DNA of 7,407 nucleotides from Bryobacteraceae bacterium (GCA_030039005.1 JASHQT010000382.1:1-7407), one strand, 5' to 3'; shown: positions 1 to 7,131, counted from the first letter of the stretch. A program made the numbers and translations. Notes: generated from the letters alone by a model not told the origin.

Positions 1-171
1 TCCAGGTAAGACGCTGGATGCTGAGGAGGACTTGTGTTTCTGCGTGGGTGAAACCATAGGGGCACCAGACATGCAAGTCGGTGATCATTCCGGGTTGGTC
101 TACGTTCTTGTGATCGCCAAAGCTGCTCGTAGGAAGGTAAAAAGCATGCTGATGCTCTCCGACGGCGTCCT
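1..171 (-). pseudogene. Csb2/GSU0054-like (type I-G CRISPR Cas5-Cas6) fragment, 5'-truncated, runs off left edge
   Basis: On the minus strand, with codons on plus positions 2-4, 5-7 and so on, an open frame with no start codon at its head reads, from about 175 down to 1, GEHQHAFYLP, then GDHKNVDQPGMITDLHVW, then CPYGFTHAETQVLLSIQRL and W. The pattern H-x-HAFYLP, then Gly-x-Ile-x-x-Leu-x-Val-Trp, then GF and a Leu-rich stretch matches what I recall of the C-terminal half of Csb2/GSU0054 proteins, the fused Cas5-Cas6 subunit of type I-G (I-U) CRISPR effectors, which binds and processes crRNA. The frame hits a stop at plus 221-223, but beyond about 171 its sequence is antisense to a clear serine hydrolase, so the real gene is cut there. 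The 3' part lies outside the window. The coding character is convincing; the family name is from memory and only moderately sure. No CRISPR repeats or other cas genes are seen here. Confidence 0.45.
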
Positions 172-1463
172 TTGTCGGAATGGGCGGACCATGAACACCG
201 GGTGACCATCCGGCACCTGCTCACGCATACGAGTGGGTTACGCGAGGGATTCACGCTTCTTGGATGGGCGAATCAAGATCCGTTCGAGGACCAGAACGAG
301 GCATGGTCCGGATGCTCGCGCGCCAGCGGAGCGTCGATTCGCCGGCTGGCACCGAGTTTCTGTACAACAACGGCGCCTACAACCTGGTCGGAAGCATCGT
401 CAAGCCGCTTGGCATGACGAGAACGCTGATCCGCGATAGCCCGGAGCTCGTAATTCCGAATCGCGCAGACGGCTACACATGGGATGAGCGCGGGCTGCAT
501 GCGGCCTCCCAGGCGGTGGGAGTAGTGGGCAACGACGGGTTGTATACGACGCCGGAGGATCTGCTGCGATGGGAGCGGAATTTCGAAGACCCACGCGTAG
601 GGACTCCGCAGACCCTGGCGTCGATGCAAAAGCCAGCCATGCTGAATAACGGCAAGCCAACCCAGTACGGTCTCGGCCTCTTCCTGATGAATTACCGTGG
701 CCTGCCGACCGTTGAGCATGGGGGTGACGATCGCGGGATAGAAGCGAAACTTATCCGTTTCCCGCAGCAGAAGCTGGCCATCGCGCTGCTGTGCAATTCG
801 GATGCAATAGATGCGACTGCCCTGACGCAGAACATCGCGGATATCTATCTCGAAAGGACTCCTGGACTGGAGCCGCGCGCGGCCGTGAACGCGCCTGCGA
901 CCACCGTGAGCCTTACGTACAGTGAACTGAAGGCGCGCGCGGGGGTATATCGAAATCCTTCCGAGGAAGGTTTACGCGATATCACGATTTCGGTGCGCGG
1001 GGCTAAGCTGATCGGCCACACTTATTACAGTGGTGATTCCGACTTCGATCTGATTCCGATTGATCGGGCGCACCTGCGGTTGCCAGGAGGCACGATCGAG
1101 TTTATCCCCGGGCACGGTGCGCATCAGCAGTCATTGAAAGTACAAGGAGGCGACGGCTGGCTGGATGCCGTCCTTGAACTGGTGACCACGAATCCTCATA
1201 CAGCGGAACTGGCCTCGTTCACCGGCGAGTACTGGAGCGGAGAACTCGAGGCAGACTTCGGAATCATGCTGAAAGGTTCCGGACTGGCCTTGCGACAGCC
1301 CGGTATGACCCAGATTTCCCTTGTGCCCTTTGGGAAAGATGCGTTCACCGGACCGGGGATCGTGAAGTTCTTTCGCAACGCGCGCGGAGGCGTGGCCGGA
1401 TTCACCATCAGCCGTTACAACGCGCGGAATGTACGGTTCAATCGGATGAGACCCCTGGAGTGA
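172..1463 (+). pseudogene. Serine beta-lactamase-like hydrolase, truncated and frameshifted
   Basis: This resembles the beta-lactamase/penicillin-binding-protein-like serine hydrolases (class C fold) with a C-terminal extension. Frame 1 (from about 172) reads EWADHEHRVTIRHLLTHTSGL, the hallmark helix of the family, through DQNEA at about 300. Homology then jumps to frame 3: VRMLARQR, LYNNGAYNLVGSI (the Tyr-x-Asn motif), KPLGM, and VEHGGDDRG (the His-Gly-Gly equivalent of the third motif). Losing one base between 303 and 304 explains the jump: adding it back gives NEALVRMLARQR. The catalytic Ser-x-x-Lys segment, which should lie about 50 residues upstream, is absent, because a Csb2-like fragment on the other strand occupies that DNA. 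The step from IVK straight to PLGM (near 400-406) also lacks the 15-20 residues usually found between these blocks. Residues after about 900 form the beta-rich C-terminal extension, ending with TGA at 1461-1463. With no nucleophile motif and a shifted frame it should be inactive. Confidence 0.85.
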
Positions 1464-1940
1464 TCGCGAACGCGCCGCTGCACCGCCGACTCTCGGGATC
1501 CGAACAAGCGAATCTGGATACGGGCTTTCCGGTCCGGCCAACATCTGGACCGGGATGTGTGCGGGTTGTTCGCCGCAGCGCTGCGCGACAAGGAAGACGC
1601 TAAGGACTTGACCGGTCTGGGAAAACCCGCCCGACCACTCTGGCGTCCGGTTTCCACGGGGTTCGGCCGCTCATTAAACTGATGGATGGAAGTTGCTGCT
1701 TTGCGATCACTCTGACGCCTCGACTACGACATTTATGGAAGGTGAATTCACGTTTGCCGGCTTGCGGCGGATGAAACTTGAGTGGTGGCCGTGGGCCGCT
1801 ATGGGCCGGTACGCGATCGCGCAGGATCTCGTGCTCGCGGCCACGGCTTCCTCTTTGCTCTAACCCAAGGCTTCTGCGGTGTTGAGGTCAGCGGCTTCGG
1901 GGCCCGATACCCGTTTTCGTCTCCGTCGCCCAAAAGATCC
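1464..1940. other. Intergenic stretch with no convincing gene
   Basis: No frame here resembles a family I recognise. A frame near 1520-1678 reads LDRDVCGLFAAALRDKEDAKD before stopping at TGA, and another ends at 1861-1863 after KLEWWPWAAMGRYAIAQDLV. Both could be worn gene ends, but both are short, lack ribosome binding sites and could be chance open frames in GC-rich DNA. No tRNA, repeat array or clear terminator follows the hydrolase stop. The right end runs directly into the MerR-type promoter. Confidence 0.4.
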
Positions 1941-1972
1941 TTGACCCTATACTTGAGTATAGGGTTTACCCT
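1941..1972 (+). promoter_or_regulatory. MerR-family operator/promoter driving merR-copC-copD
   Basis: A -35 box TTGACC (1941-1946) is followed by a perfect 9-base inverted repeat, ACCCTATAC (1944-1952) and GTATAGGGT (1957-1965), separated by TTGA. The -10 region is TTACCC or TACCCT, giving a spacer of 19 or 20 bases. The overlong spacer with a dyad centred inside it is the signature of MerR-type promoters, where the activated regulator untwists DNA to align the two boxes. The layout closely parallels known mer and cue operators. The promoter points right, to the regulator gene 26 bases downstream, so control is most likely autogenous and carries on into copC and copD. No second such operator was seen before copC. 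Confidence 0.85.
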
Positions 1973-1997
1973 ACAAATGTAAGTGATGGAGATCGAG

Positions 1998-2408
1998 ATG
2001 GCGCTCAAAATTGGCGAGCTCGCAGAACGTGGCAAGGTGAACCTTCAAACGATCCGTTATTACGAGCGTGAAAGGCTTTTGCCAGAGCCACCGCGACTTA
2101 TCTCCGGTTATCGGGTCTACCAGGACAACGCCGTGCGTCGGGTCCGCTTTATTAAGCGGGCGCAGGAAATCGGATTTTCGTTGGCGGAGATCCGGGAATT
2201 GCTCTCTCTTCGCGTCGATACCCACCGGGAGAGCGCCGAGGTTCGCAGCCTTGCACAGGCGAAGATAGCCGAGATCGAGGGAAAGATCCGCACTTTGAAG
2301 GCAATGAAAATGGCACTGCATCGGCTTGCGGAGCGATGCTCGGGACGTGGTCCGGCGAGCGAGTGCCCAATTCTAGAAAGCATCGATTCAGATGAGGTGC
2401 TTCGATGA
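1998..2408 (+). CDS. MerR-family metal-responsive regulator, CueR-like metal site
   Basis: A 136-residue dimeric DNA-binding activator of the MerR family. Residues 3-40 form the winged helix-turn-helix (KIGELAERGKVNLQTIRYYE, then LLPEPPR and SGYRVY). Residues 45-70 carry FIKRAQEIGFSLAEIRELL. A long dimerisation helix spans about 78-113, and a metal-binding loop has Cys114 and Cys123 (CSGRGPASECPI). The residue that is Cys in divalent sensors such as MerR(Hg) aligns to Ser79 (ESAEVR), as in CueR Ser77, suggesting a monovalent ion: Cu(I), Ag(I) or Au(I). The Cys-x8-Cys spacing is the MerR(Hg) length, not the Cys-x7-Cys of CueR. ATG at 1998 is chosen because GGAG lies at 1988-1991; ATG 1986 and GTG 1983 are also in frame but would sit almost on the expected transcript start. 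The copC-copD genes downstream support copper sensing. Exact metal is inferred. Confidence 0.88.
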   Translation: MALKIGELAERGKVNLQTIRYYERERLLPEPPRLISGYRVYQDNAVRRVRFIKRAQEIGFSLAEIRELLSLRVDTHRESAEVRSLAQAKIAEIEGKIRTLKAMKMALHRLAERCSGRGPASECPILESIDSDEVLR

Positions 2409-2596
2409 CGTGGTGTCGATCTGTAGTCGGGCTCAGACGTTGGAGGTTCTTCTTGCCGAATCTGACGTATCTGGCCCCGGTCGAGAAATAAAGGAAGAGG
2501 TTGTCCAAGGAACGGTAATGTCGAAGCAACTAGAAACACCGGATACAGCTCTGTAGGACTTTGTTGCCATACTCGCCCCAGGAAAGGAACAGATCT

Positions 2597-2983
2597 ATGA
2601 GTTTAAGGCCCTTCAAAATATTTACAACGAAGCGCCTCGCGTTGGCGCTATCTGTCTTTGCCCTATTTATGGCGTCGCAAACCGCGTTCGCCCACTCTCA
2701 ACCCGTCTCGATGACGCCCGCTGCCAACGCGACAGTCGCTGCGCCGGCAAACGTCGTCGTTCATTTCAGCGAGGAGCTGGAGCCGAAATTCAGTATGATG
2801 ACGCTCACTGATGCCGGTGGCAAAACGATCAGCAAGCAACCGTCCGTGGTCGGCAAAGACGCCAAGACCATGACGCTTCCGCTCCCGGCTCTGGCGCCTG
2901 GCGTGTACACAGTGAAATGGGTTAGCGTCGCCGCCGACGACGCTCATCGTCTTGAGGGCAACTACAAGTTCACGGTCAAGTAA
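2597..2983 (+). CDS. copC: CopC-family periplasmic copper-binding protein
   Basis: This 128-residue protein has a Sec signal peptide: basic start (RPFKIFTTKR), hydrophobic core LALALSVFALFMA, and cleavage after AFA at about residue 32. The mature chain begins with His33, which becomes His1. CopC is a small beta-barrel that binds copper in the periplasm. The Cu(II) ligands expected in the family, His1 plus an Asp-x-His near the end, are present as His33, Asp115 and His117 (DDAHRLEGNYKF); counted from the mature end these are 1, 83 and 85. The Met-rich Cu(I) loop of two-site CopC proteins is absent, so it should be a Cu(II)-only type. The usual PAANATV, FSEELEP and LxPGVYTVKWVSV stretches are in order. 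ATG at 2597 follows AGGAAC about 10 bases upstream. It lies 188 bases after merR and directly before copD, in one transcriptional direction. Confidence 0.93.
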   Translation: MSLRPFKIFTTKRLALALSVFALFMASQTAFAHSQPVSMTPAANATVAAPANVVVHFSEELEPKFSMMTLTDAGGKTISKQPSVVGKDAKTMTLPLPALAPGVYTVKWVSVAADDAHRLEGNYKFTVK

Positions 2984-2986
2984 TTG

Positions 2987-4144
2987 GTGGGACCGGTCCT
3001 CGCGCTGACCATCCTGTTCGCAGCTCTTTCGGACGCGGCATATGCAGGAGTGACAGGCTGCCTGGTGGCGACCCACTGGCTGGCTGATTCTTCTCCGGCC
3101 ACGAATGCTGTACGCCCCAGGTCGCTTGTCCGGTTGTATCTGGCATCCCTGGCCGCCTTGATCGTCTGCCATATCGTTCGTCCCTGGCTTGCCGCCGCAA
3201 GCATGAGCGGCTCCATCGGCTTCACATCGAATCTCGCTTTAATTCCCAGTATTCTCTCCTCCACCCACGTCGGAAGAGTCTGGTATGTCAACTCCCTCGC
3301 GGTCGCGGTCTTGGTCGTCGCCACCCTTCTGACGGCGCGAGCCGACAGTCGCGTCGCAGCTTGGCCATTTGTCTCAGCTGTCATCCTATTGGCGGCCGCA
3401 AAAGCCGCTTCAGGCCATCCCGCAAGTGCTGGTGATTTCTCGTTCCCGGAAATTTCGATGTTTCTCCATTTCCTGAGCATCGCTGTATGGTCAGGCATTA
3501 TTATTGCTTCGGGACTTCTGGTTCTTCCCTATCTGGCACGATCTCCCGATCCCAACGCCCTGTGGAGCTACGGAGGAGTCCTCTCAAGAACGATCACGTG
3601 GATCCTTCCGGCAATCCTCCTGTCTGGCGTCTGCATTTCGTATCGTGAACTGAATGGAACGCTCAGCGGGCTATGGCTCAGCGGCTGGGGCAAAATCCTG
3701 ATCGCCAAGCTCATTCTCGTTGCGCTCGCACTCACGCTTGGCGCGCTTACCCGTTTCAGGTGCGTGCAGTGTCCGCCGACAAGCCGCCGAGCAGCACTTA
3801 TGGTTCGTCTAGTTCGAGCCGAAGCTATTGTCATGATCTTGATCCTGTGTATCTCGGGCCTGCTTGCAAATACTGCTCCCCCAATGGACTTGGACTCTGG
3901 AGCACGAGGACACGGACGATACGCTACGCCTTTCCCTGAGATGTTGGCAGGCAGCCCCTCCTGTCACCCGCACAAAGCCTGGCGTCAACTGGGAGCATCA
4001 CAAATATCCGACAGTCCCGTATCACAAGCTGCCCAAGGCCCGGCAGCGAGCAGGCGACGGTACGCCCGTCGGCGCCGGGTGGATGGATCGGGCGGGACAA
4101 TCGTCTGCGGCTCTGACCACTGCGCGCCGCGGCGGACGGCATAG
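2987..4144 (+). CDS. copD: CopD-family copper membrane protein with atypical C-terminal tail
   Basis: CopD is a polytopic inner-membrane protein thought to pass copper across the membrane in partnership with CopC. About eight hydrophobic segments are visible in residues 2-296, including the first helix (VLALTILFAALSDAAYAG), LYLASLAALIVCHIV, SLAVAVLVVATLL, then SGHPASAG, FLHFLSIAVWSGII, WILPAILLSGVCISY, KILIAKLILVALALTLGALT and EAIVMILILCISGLL. The SGH, HFLxxxVWSG and AKLxLV patterns match the CopD domain. GTG 2987 is chosen as start; TTG 2984, directly after the copC stop, is the alternative. Neither has a good ribosome binding site, so translation is probably coupled to copC. Homology ends at about LLANTAPPM (plus 3887), where related proteins stop. 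The remaining 85 or so residues are Arg/Ser/Ala-rich with no membrane segment, suggesting the natural 3' end and stop were replaced by unrelated DNA. The core is probably still functional. Confidence 0.85.
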   Translation: MGPVLALTILFAALSDAAYAGVTGCLVATHWLADSSPATNAVRPRSLVRLYLASLAALIVCHIVRPWLAAASMSGSIGFTSNLALIPSILSSTHVGRVWYVNSLAVAVLVVATLLTARADSRVAAWPFVSAVILLAAAKAASGHPASAGDFSFPEISMFLHFLSIAVWSGIIIASGLLVLPYLARSPDPNALWSYGGVLSRTITWILPAILLSGVCISYRELNGTLSGLWLSGWGKILIAKLILVALALTLGALTRFRCVQCPPTSRRAALMVRLVRAEAIVMILILCISGLLANTAPPMDLDSGARGHGRYATPFPEMLAGSPSCHPHKAWRQLGASQISDSPVSQAAQGPAASRRRYARRRRVDGSGGTIVCGSDHCAPRRTA

Positions 4145-4403
4145 CGCAGCGCGTATCGCCGGCCGCACCATCCCGCTTACTGTGGTGGTGAACTGGCAGG
4201 TAGGCTTGAGGAAATAACGGTCCGCCGTTTAGCACGGTATCGCAGGGCATAACTGGGTGCGCCAGGGGCGGACTGAGGTCTGGGTCTCAGACCCCAGCGC
4301 CCGGAGAAGGAATTGAATCCTGGCTCGAAGGATTTGCGCCCATGTCAGCATAGGCGCCCTGACGTTCACCTGGTTTTCCAGATTCCGCTACAGGTGGTGC
4401 GCT

Positions 4404-4815
4404 CTAATTTCTTGGCATCCGAAACGTGAAGCACGTCTGGCGCGCGTCGGAGTCCACTTCCAGGGTGCCGCCATGGGCAATGGCTATTTCGTGCGCAATA
4501 TACAGGCCCAGTCCGAGGCCTTCTCGGTTCTGCGAAACGGCGCTGCGGTAGAAGGGTTGGAATAGGTGCTCAAGAGCCGCCGCCGGTATCGGCTCACCGT
4601 GGTTGGACACGCAAAGCTCGAAAGTCTCTGCTTCGCTCACCGCACTTACGCTGATAGGTTCACCCTTGGCTCAGTACGTCAGAGCGTTACCAAGTAAGTT
4701 CGAAAAAAGCTGCGTAATCCGCGCGGGTCACATCTCACTGGCTCGCTCAGCGAAAACCGCGTGTTGATTGTGCTTTCCGGTCGGAGGGATTGCAGCTCGA
4801 GGGCGAACTTTGGCA
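4404..4815 (-). pseudogene. Histidine kinase remnant, HATPase end, frameshift plus stop
   Basis: Reading the minus strand from about 4815 down, one frame gives ELQSLRPE, then TINTRFSLSEPVRCDP. Homology then continues in another frame with ARITQLFSNLLGNALTY (the N box), a TGA stop, AKGEPISVSA, FELCVSNHGEPIP (G1-like), LFQPFYR (F box), EGLGLGLYIAHEIAIAHGG (G2) and the end at TAG (4404-4406). Losing one base in the Pro codon near 4727-4731 restores the frame between CDP and ARI; the stop sits where related kinases have Gly (GGA to TGA). This is the dimer-adjacent and ATP-binding half of a sensor kinase. The sensor part and the phospho-acceptor helix are missing, since a TIGR02391-type gene on the other strand begins at about 4838. 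It cannot make a working kinase. The last 78 residues could still be translated alone from ATG at 4640, but there is no reason to expect it. Confidence 0.8.
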
Positions 4816-4837
4816 AACGTCGTCCAATCCGCATCAG

Positions 4838-5143
4838 ACGCGCTACCCGCCTGGCAGACGTGAGGAAATCAGTCTGGCACTTTCGGAAGCATTTGCGTGG
4901 CTTGAAGCGCAGGGTTTGCTGATCCCCGCTCCGGGCGTTAACGGTGAGGATGGGTGGCGATTCCTCAGCCGGCGAGCGCGGAAAATAGCGACTCGGACTG
5001 AATTCGCCAACTTTGCAGCCAGTCGGCTTCTCCCGAAGGAAATTGTCGATCCCAAGATTGCGGATGCGGTTTGGGGAGCGTCGTGCGGGGTGAGTTCGAC
5101 GCAGCGGCTTTTTCAGGCGATGAAGGGAGTCGAGGTAGCGGTG
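4838..5143 (+). pseudogene. TIGR02391 (Ymh-like) protein fragment with two frameshifts
   Basis: The plus frame reads RYPPGRREEISLALSEAFAW, LEAQGLLIPAPG, GWRFLSRRARKI, FANFAASRLLPKEIVDPKIA and DAVWGA, which matches my memory of TIGR02391/Hypoth_Ymh proteins: a winged-helix-like N-terminal part, then the LLP-x-E-hydrophobic block and a helical C-terminal domain. From about 5081 to 5108 the family sequence (VRGEFDAA) is found one frame over, after which the original frame resumes with FQAMKGVEVAV. One lost base near 5081 and one gained near 5106 explain this. After GVEVAV (5143) the expected REAAG-type continuation is missing and unrelated sequence follows, so the conserved C-terminal half is gone. 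A start codon upstream (4790) lies inside the kinase remnant and is not believed. The family occurs often in accessory regions and is linked by some authors to HEPN-type defence proteins; that link is from memory. Confidence 0.7.
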
Positions 5144-5204
5144 TGGAAACTCGAACAAGCACCAGCCATAAACGGTAGAATGAAGGTTCGCGGAGGCAAA
5201 TCCG

Positions 5205-6836
5205 ATGACCCCAGGGCCAGCATTGAAACCGGAACCGACGGTGGCGGGGAACGGCGAGCTGAAGCCGTCGGTTCGGGAGGCCGACAAGGCAGCGAAACCG
5301 CTCATGTCAGGCCCGTCTTCTCCAAACTTTGAGTTTTCCGAGCCTCCCCCACAGGACTTTCTTGATCGCCTGCCGATGGCGGCCTATGGCGTCAGTGCGC
5401 CCGATGGCGTCATTGCCTGGTACAACTCCGAGGCTGCCCGCATTTGGGGACGCCAGCCTCCTATCGGCGATCTCGACGAGCGCTTTTGTGGATCGTATCG
5501 TCTCTACCGCGCCGACGGCACTTATATGGCGCATAGCCATACGCCGATTGCGGAAGTCCTGAAAACCGGGATTTCCATTCGGGAAGTCGATGTGATTATC
5601 GAAAGGCCTGATGGAAGCCGGTCTACGGTTTGCGTGCATCTTGACGCTGTGCGCGATGCCCAAGGGACGATTGTGGGTGTCACCAACTTCTTCTACGACG
5701 TCACGGAACGAAAGGAGAGAGAGGATCAGATCAAGAGGCAGGCTGAATTGCTCGAAAAAGCCGCCGTGGCGGGACGCGATAGCGAGGATCGCTTCCGAAT
5801 GTTGGCCGACAACATGTCCCAACTCGCCTGGACCTGTGACAAGCTCGGCGACGTCACCTGGTATAACCGGCGCTGGCTTGATTACACGGGCCTGACTTTC
5901 GAAGAGATGCGGGATTGGGGCTGGAAAAAGGTACAGCATCCGGATCACGTTGAGCGTGTGGTCGCGAGCGTTCAGCATTCGAGGGAAACGGGCGAGGTAT
6001 GGGAAGACACTTTTCCGTTGCGCGGCAGGGACGGAGTTTATCGCTGGTTTCTCTCCCGCGCGGTGCCTATCCGCGACGAAAATGGCCGCATTCTGCGGTG
6101 GTTCGGAACCAATACGGATATCACCGAACATCTGAAAACGGAAGCGGATCTGCGACGTGCAAATGCCGATCTGGAACAGTTCGCTTATGCAGCCAGCCAC
6201 GACCTTCAGGAACCTATCCGTAACATAACCGCGTTCAGCCAGATCCTCGCTACGCGCCACACCGATGCTTTCGATGCGGAAGCTCAGCGGAGTCTGGACT
6301 TCATTACCATAGGCGCACAAAGGATGAGCGCCCTTGTCCAGGGCCTGCTGGCCTACTCGAAGGTGGCCACGTCTCAGAGCGAGGCCCTTGGGGAGGTCAG
6401 CGTTGCAGCGGCTGTCGAAATGGCGTTGGAAAACCTCTCTGAGGCGATACGGGAGTCGCAGGCCGAGATCTTGTACGATCATCTTCCCGTTCTGCGCACG
6501 CATGAGGTGCAACTTCAGCGGCTTTTTCAAAATCTCATCGCGAATGCGATCAAGTTTCGCAAGGACTCCGAGCATCCTCGTATCGTGATCAAAGCGGCTC
6601 GTGAAGGCCGCTACTGGCGATTCTCCCTGCAAGACAATGGTATAGGAATCCCTCCTGAGTTCAGCGATCAAGTCTTCGGCCTATTCAAGCGACTCAACAA
6701 TGACAGCAAGTATTCTGGCACCGGGCTCGGCTTGGCAATCTGCCAAAAGATCGTCGAACGAAACGGCGGGCGAATTTGGGTTACCTCCGACGGCCCCGGC
6801 GCTGGCTCAACGTTTTTCTTCACGCTGCCTGCTTAG
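5205..6836 (+). CDS. PAS-PAS sensor histidine kinase
   Basis: A complete, probably soluble 543-residue kinase with no signal peptide or membrane segment. Residues 1-50 are Pro/Ser-rich linker. The first PAS domain spans about 52-165 (LPMAAYGVSAPDGVIAWYN through VTNFFYDVTERK), and the second about 190-308 (RFRMLADNMSQLAWTCDK, WLDYTGLTFEEM, YRWFLSRAVPIRDENG, GTNTDITEH). A short coiled coil (311-325) leads to the HisKA helix with phospho-acceptor His332 in AAYASHDLQEPIRN-type context (AASHDLQEP). The ATPase domain has the N box QNLIANAIKF (442-451), G1 DNGIGIPPEF (477-486), F box FGLFKRL (491-497) and G2 GTGLGLAI (505-512). All catalytic motifs look intact. ATG 5205 is preceded by GGAGG at 5192-5196; ATG 5304 is an alternative that would keep both PAS domains. 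The signal sensed cannot be told from sequence. No response regulator or output domain is adjacent, so it is an orphan kinase in this window. Confidence 0.93.
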   Translation: MTPGPALKPEPTVAGNGELKPSVREADKAAKPLMSGPSSPNFEFSEPPPQDFLDRLPMAAYGVSAPDGVIAWYNSEAARIWGRQPPIGDLDERFCGSYRLYRADGTYMAHSHTPIAEVLKTGISIREVDVIIERPDGSRSTVCVHLDAVRDAQGTIVGVTNFFYDVTERKEREDQIKRQAELLEKAAVAGRDSEDRFRMLADNMSQLAWTCDKLGDVTWYNRRWLDYTGLTFEEMRDWGWKKVQHPDHVERVVASVQHSRETGEVWEDTFPLRGRDGVYRWFLSRAVPIRDENGRILRWFGTNTDITEHLKTEADLRRANADLEQFAYAASHDLQEPIRNITAFSQILATRHTDAFDAEAQRSLDFITIGAQRMSALVQGLLAYSKVATSQSEALGEVSVAAAVEMALENLSEAIRESQAEILYDHLPVLRTHEVQLQRLFQNLIANAIKFRKDSEHPRIVIKAAREGRYWRFSLQDNGIGIPPEFSDQVFGLFKRLNNDSKYSGTGLGLAICQKIVERNGGRIWVTSDGPGAGSTFFFTLPA

Positions 6837-6862
6837 AAGCGCGAACAGTGACAGCACCGAAC

Positions 6863-6893
6863 GGCCATCTGGAGCTAGCTAGCTAAGCTGGCC
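6863..6893 (+). repeat. Imperfect stem-loop around a 12-base palindrome after the kinase
   Basis: GGCCA (6863-6867) pairs with TGGCC (6889-6893), enclosing the perfect palindrome AGCTAGCTAGCT (6873-6884) on nearly the same axis. It lies 27 bases after the kinase stop, a sensible place for a transcript end, but no T-run follows, so a classical intrinsic terminator is not supported. Confidence 0.35.
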
Positions 6894-7131
6894 AATCTCC
6901 CGGGGTCCCGTCGAGCTGGCGCCTCACTCACGGCCTACTTGCGGCTTGAACGCTTCTAACGGTCGTACTTCCTGGCCTTCCGCTAATCACCATTCGCGTT
7001 GTTTTAAATTGTCGTTACTGCATCCTCCTTTGATCTGCCCCTTGCTTTCTCGGGCGCAGCGGCGCTTGACGGACTGAAGTCCTAGCCACGCCCGGCGTTC
7101 GCCTCCGTTCTGCTTTGCCGGCACCCCCAGC

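Noticed and set aside
71..205. Plus-strand frame from ATG 71 with VIAK that could be a worn Ser-x-x-Lys motif of the hydrolase.
   Set aside because: The spacing to the next hydrolase block is far too short, Ser is absent, and the DNA is better explained by the Csb2-like minus-strand frame.
1735..1863. Short frame with KLEWWPWAAMGRYAIAQDLV.
   Set aside because: Only 42 codons from the ATG, no ribosome binding site, no recognised family.
2410..2556. 48-codon open frame starting GTG two bases after the merR stop.
   Set aside because: No family resemblance, weak ribosome binding site and no sign of conservation visible; could be chance.
4273..4294. Inverted repeat GGTCTG/CAGACC after copD, possible terminator.
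   Set aside because: Short stem and no T-run on either strand; several competing pairings in a repetitive patch.
4790..5332. Reading the whole plus-strand frame as one 180-residue gene.
   Set aside because: Its first 15 codons are antisense to the kinase remnant and the last 60 are low-complexity text overlapping the start of the PAS kinase; only the middle matches a family.
5307..6671. Long 454-codon minus-strand frame opposite the PAS kinase.
   Set aside because: It is antisense to a gene with complete PAS, HisKA and HATPase motifs and shows no family features.
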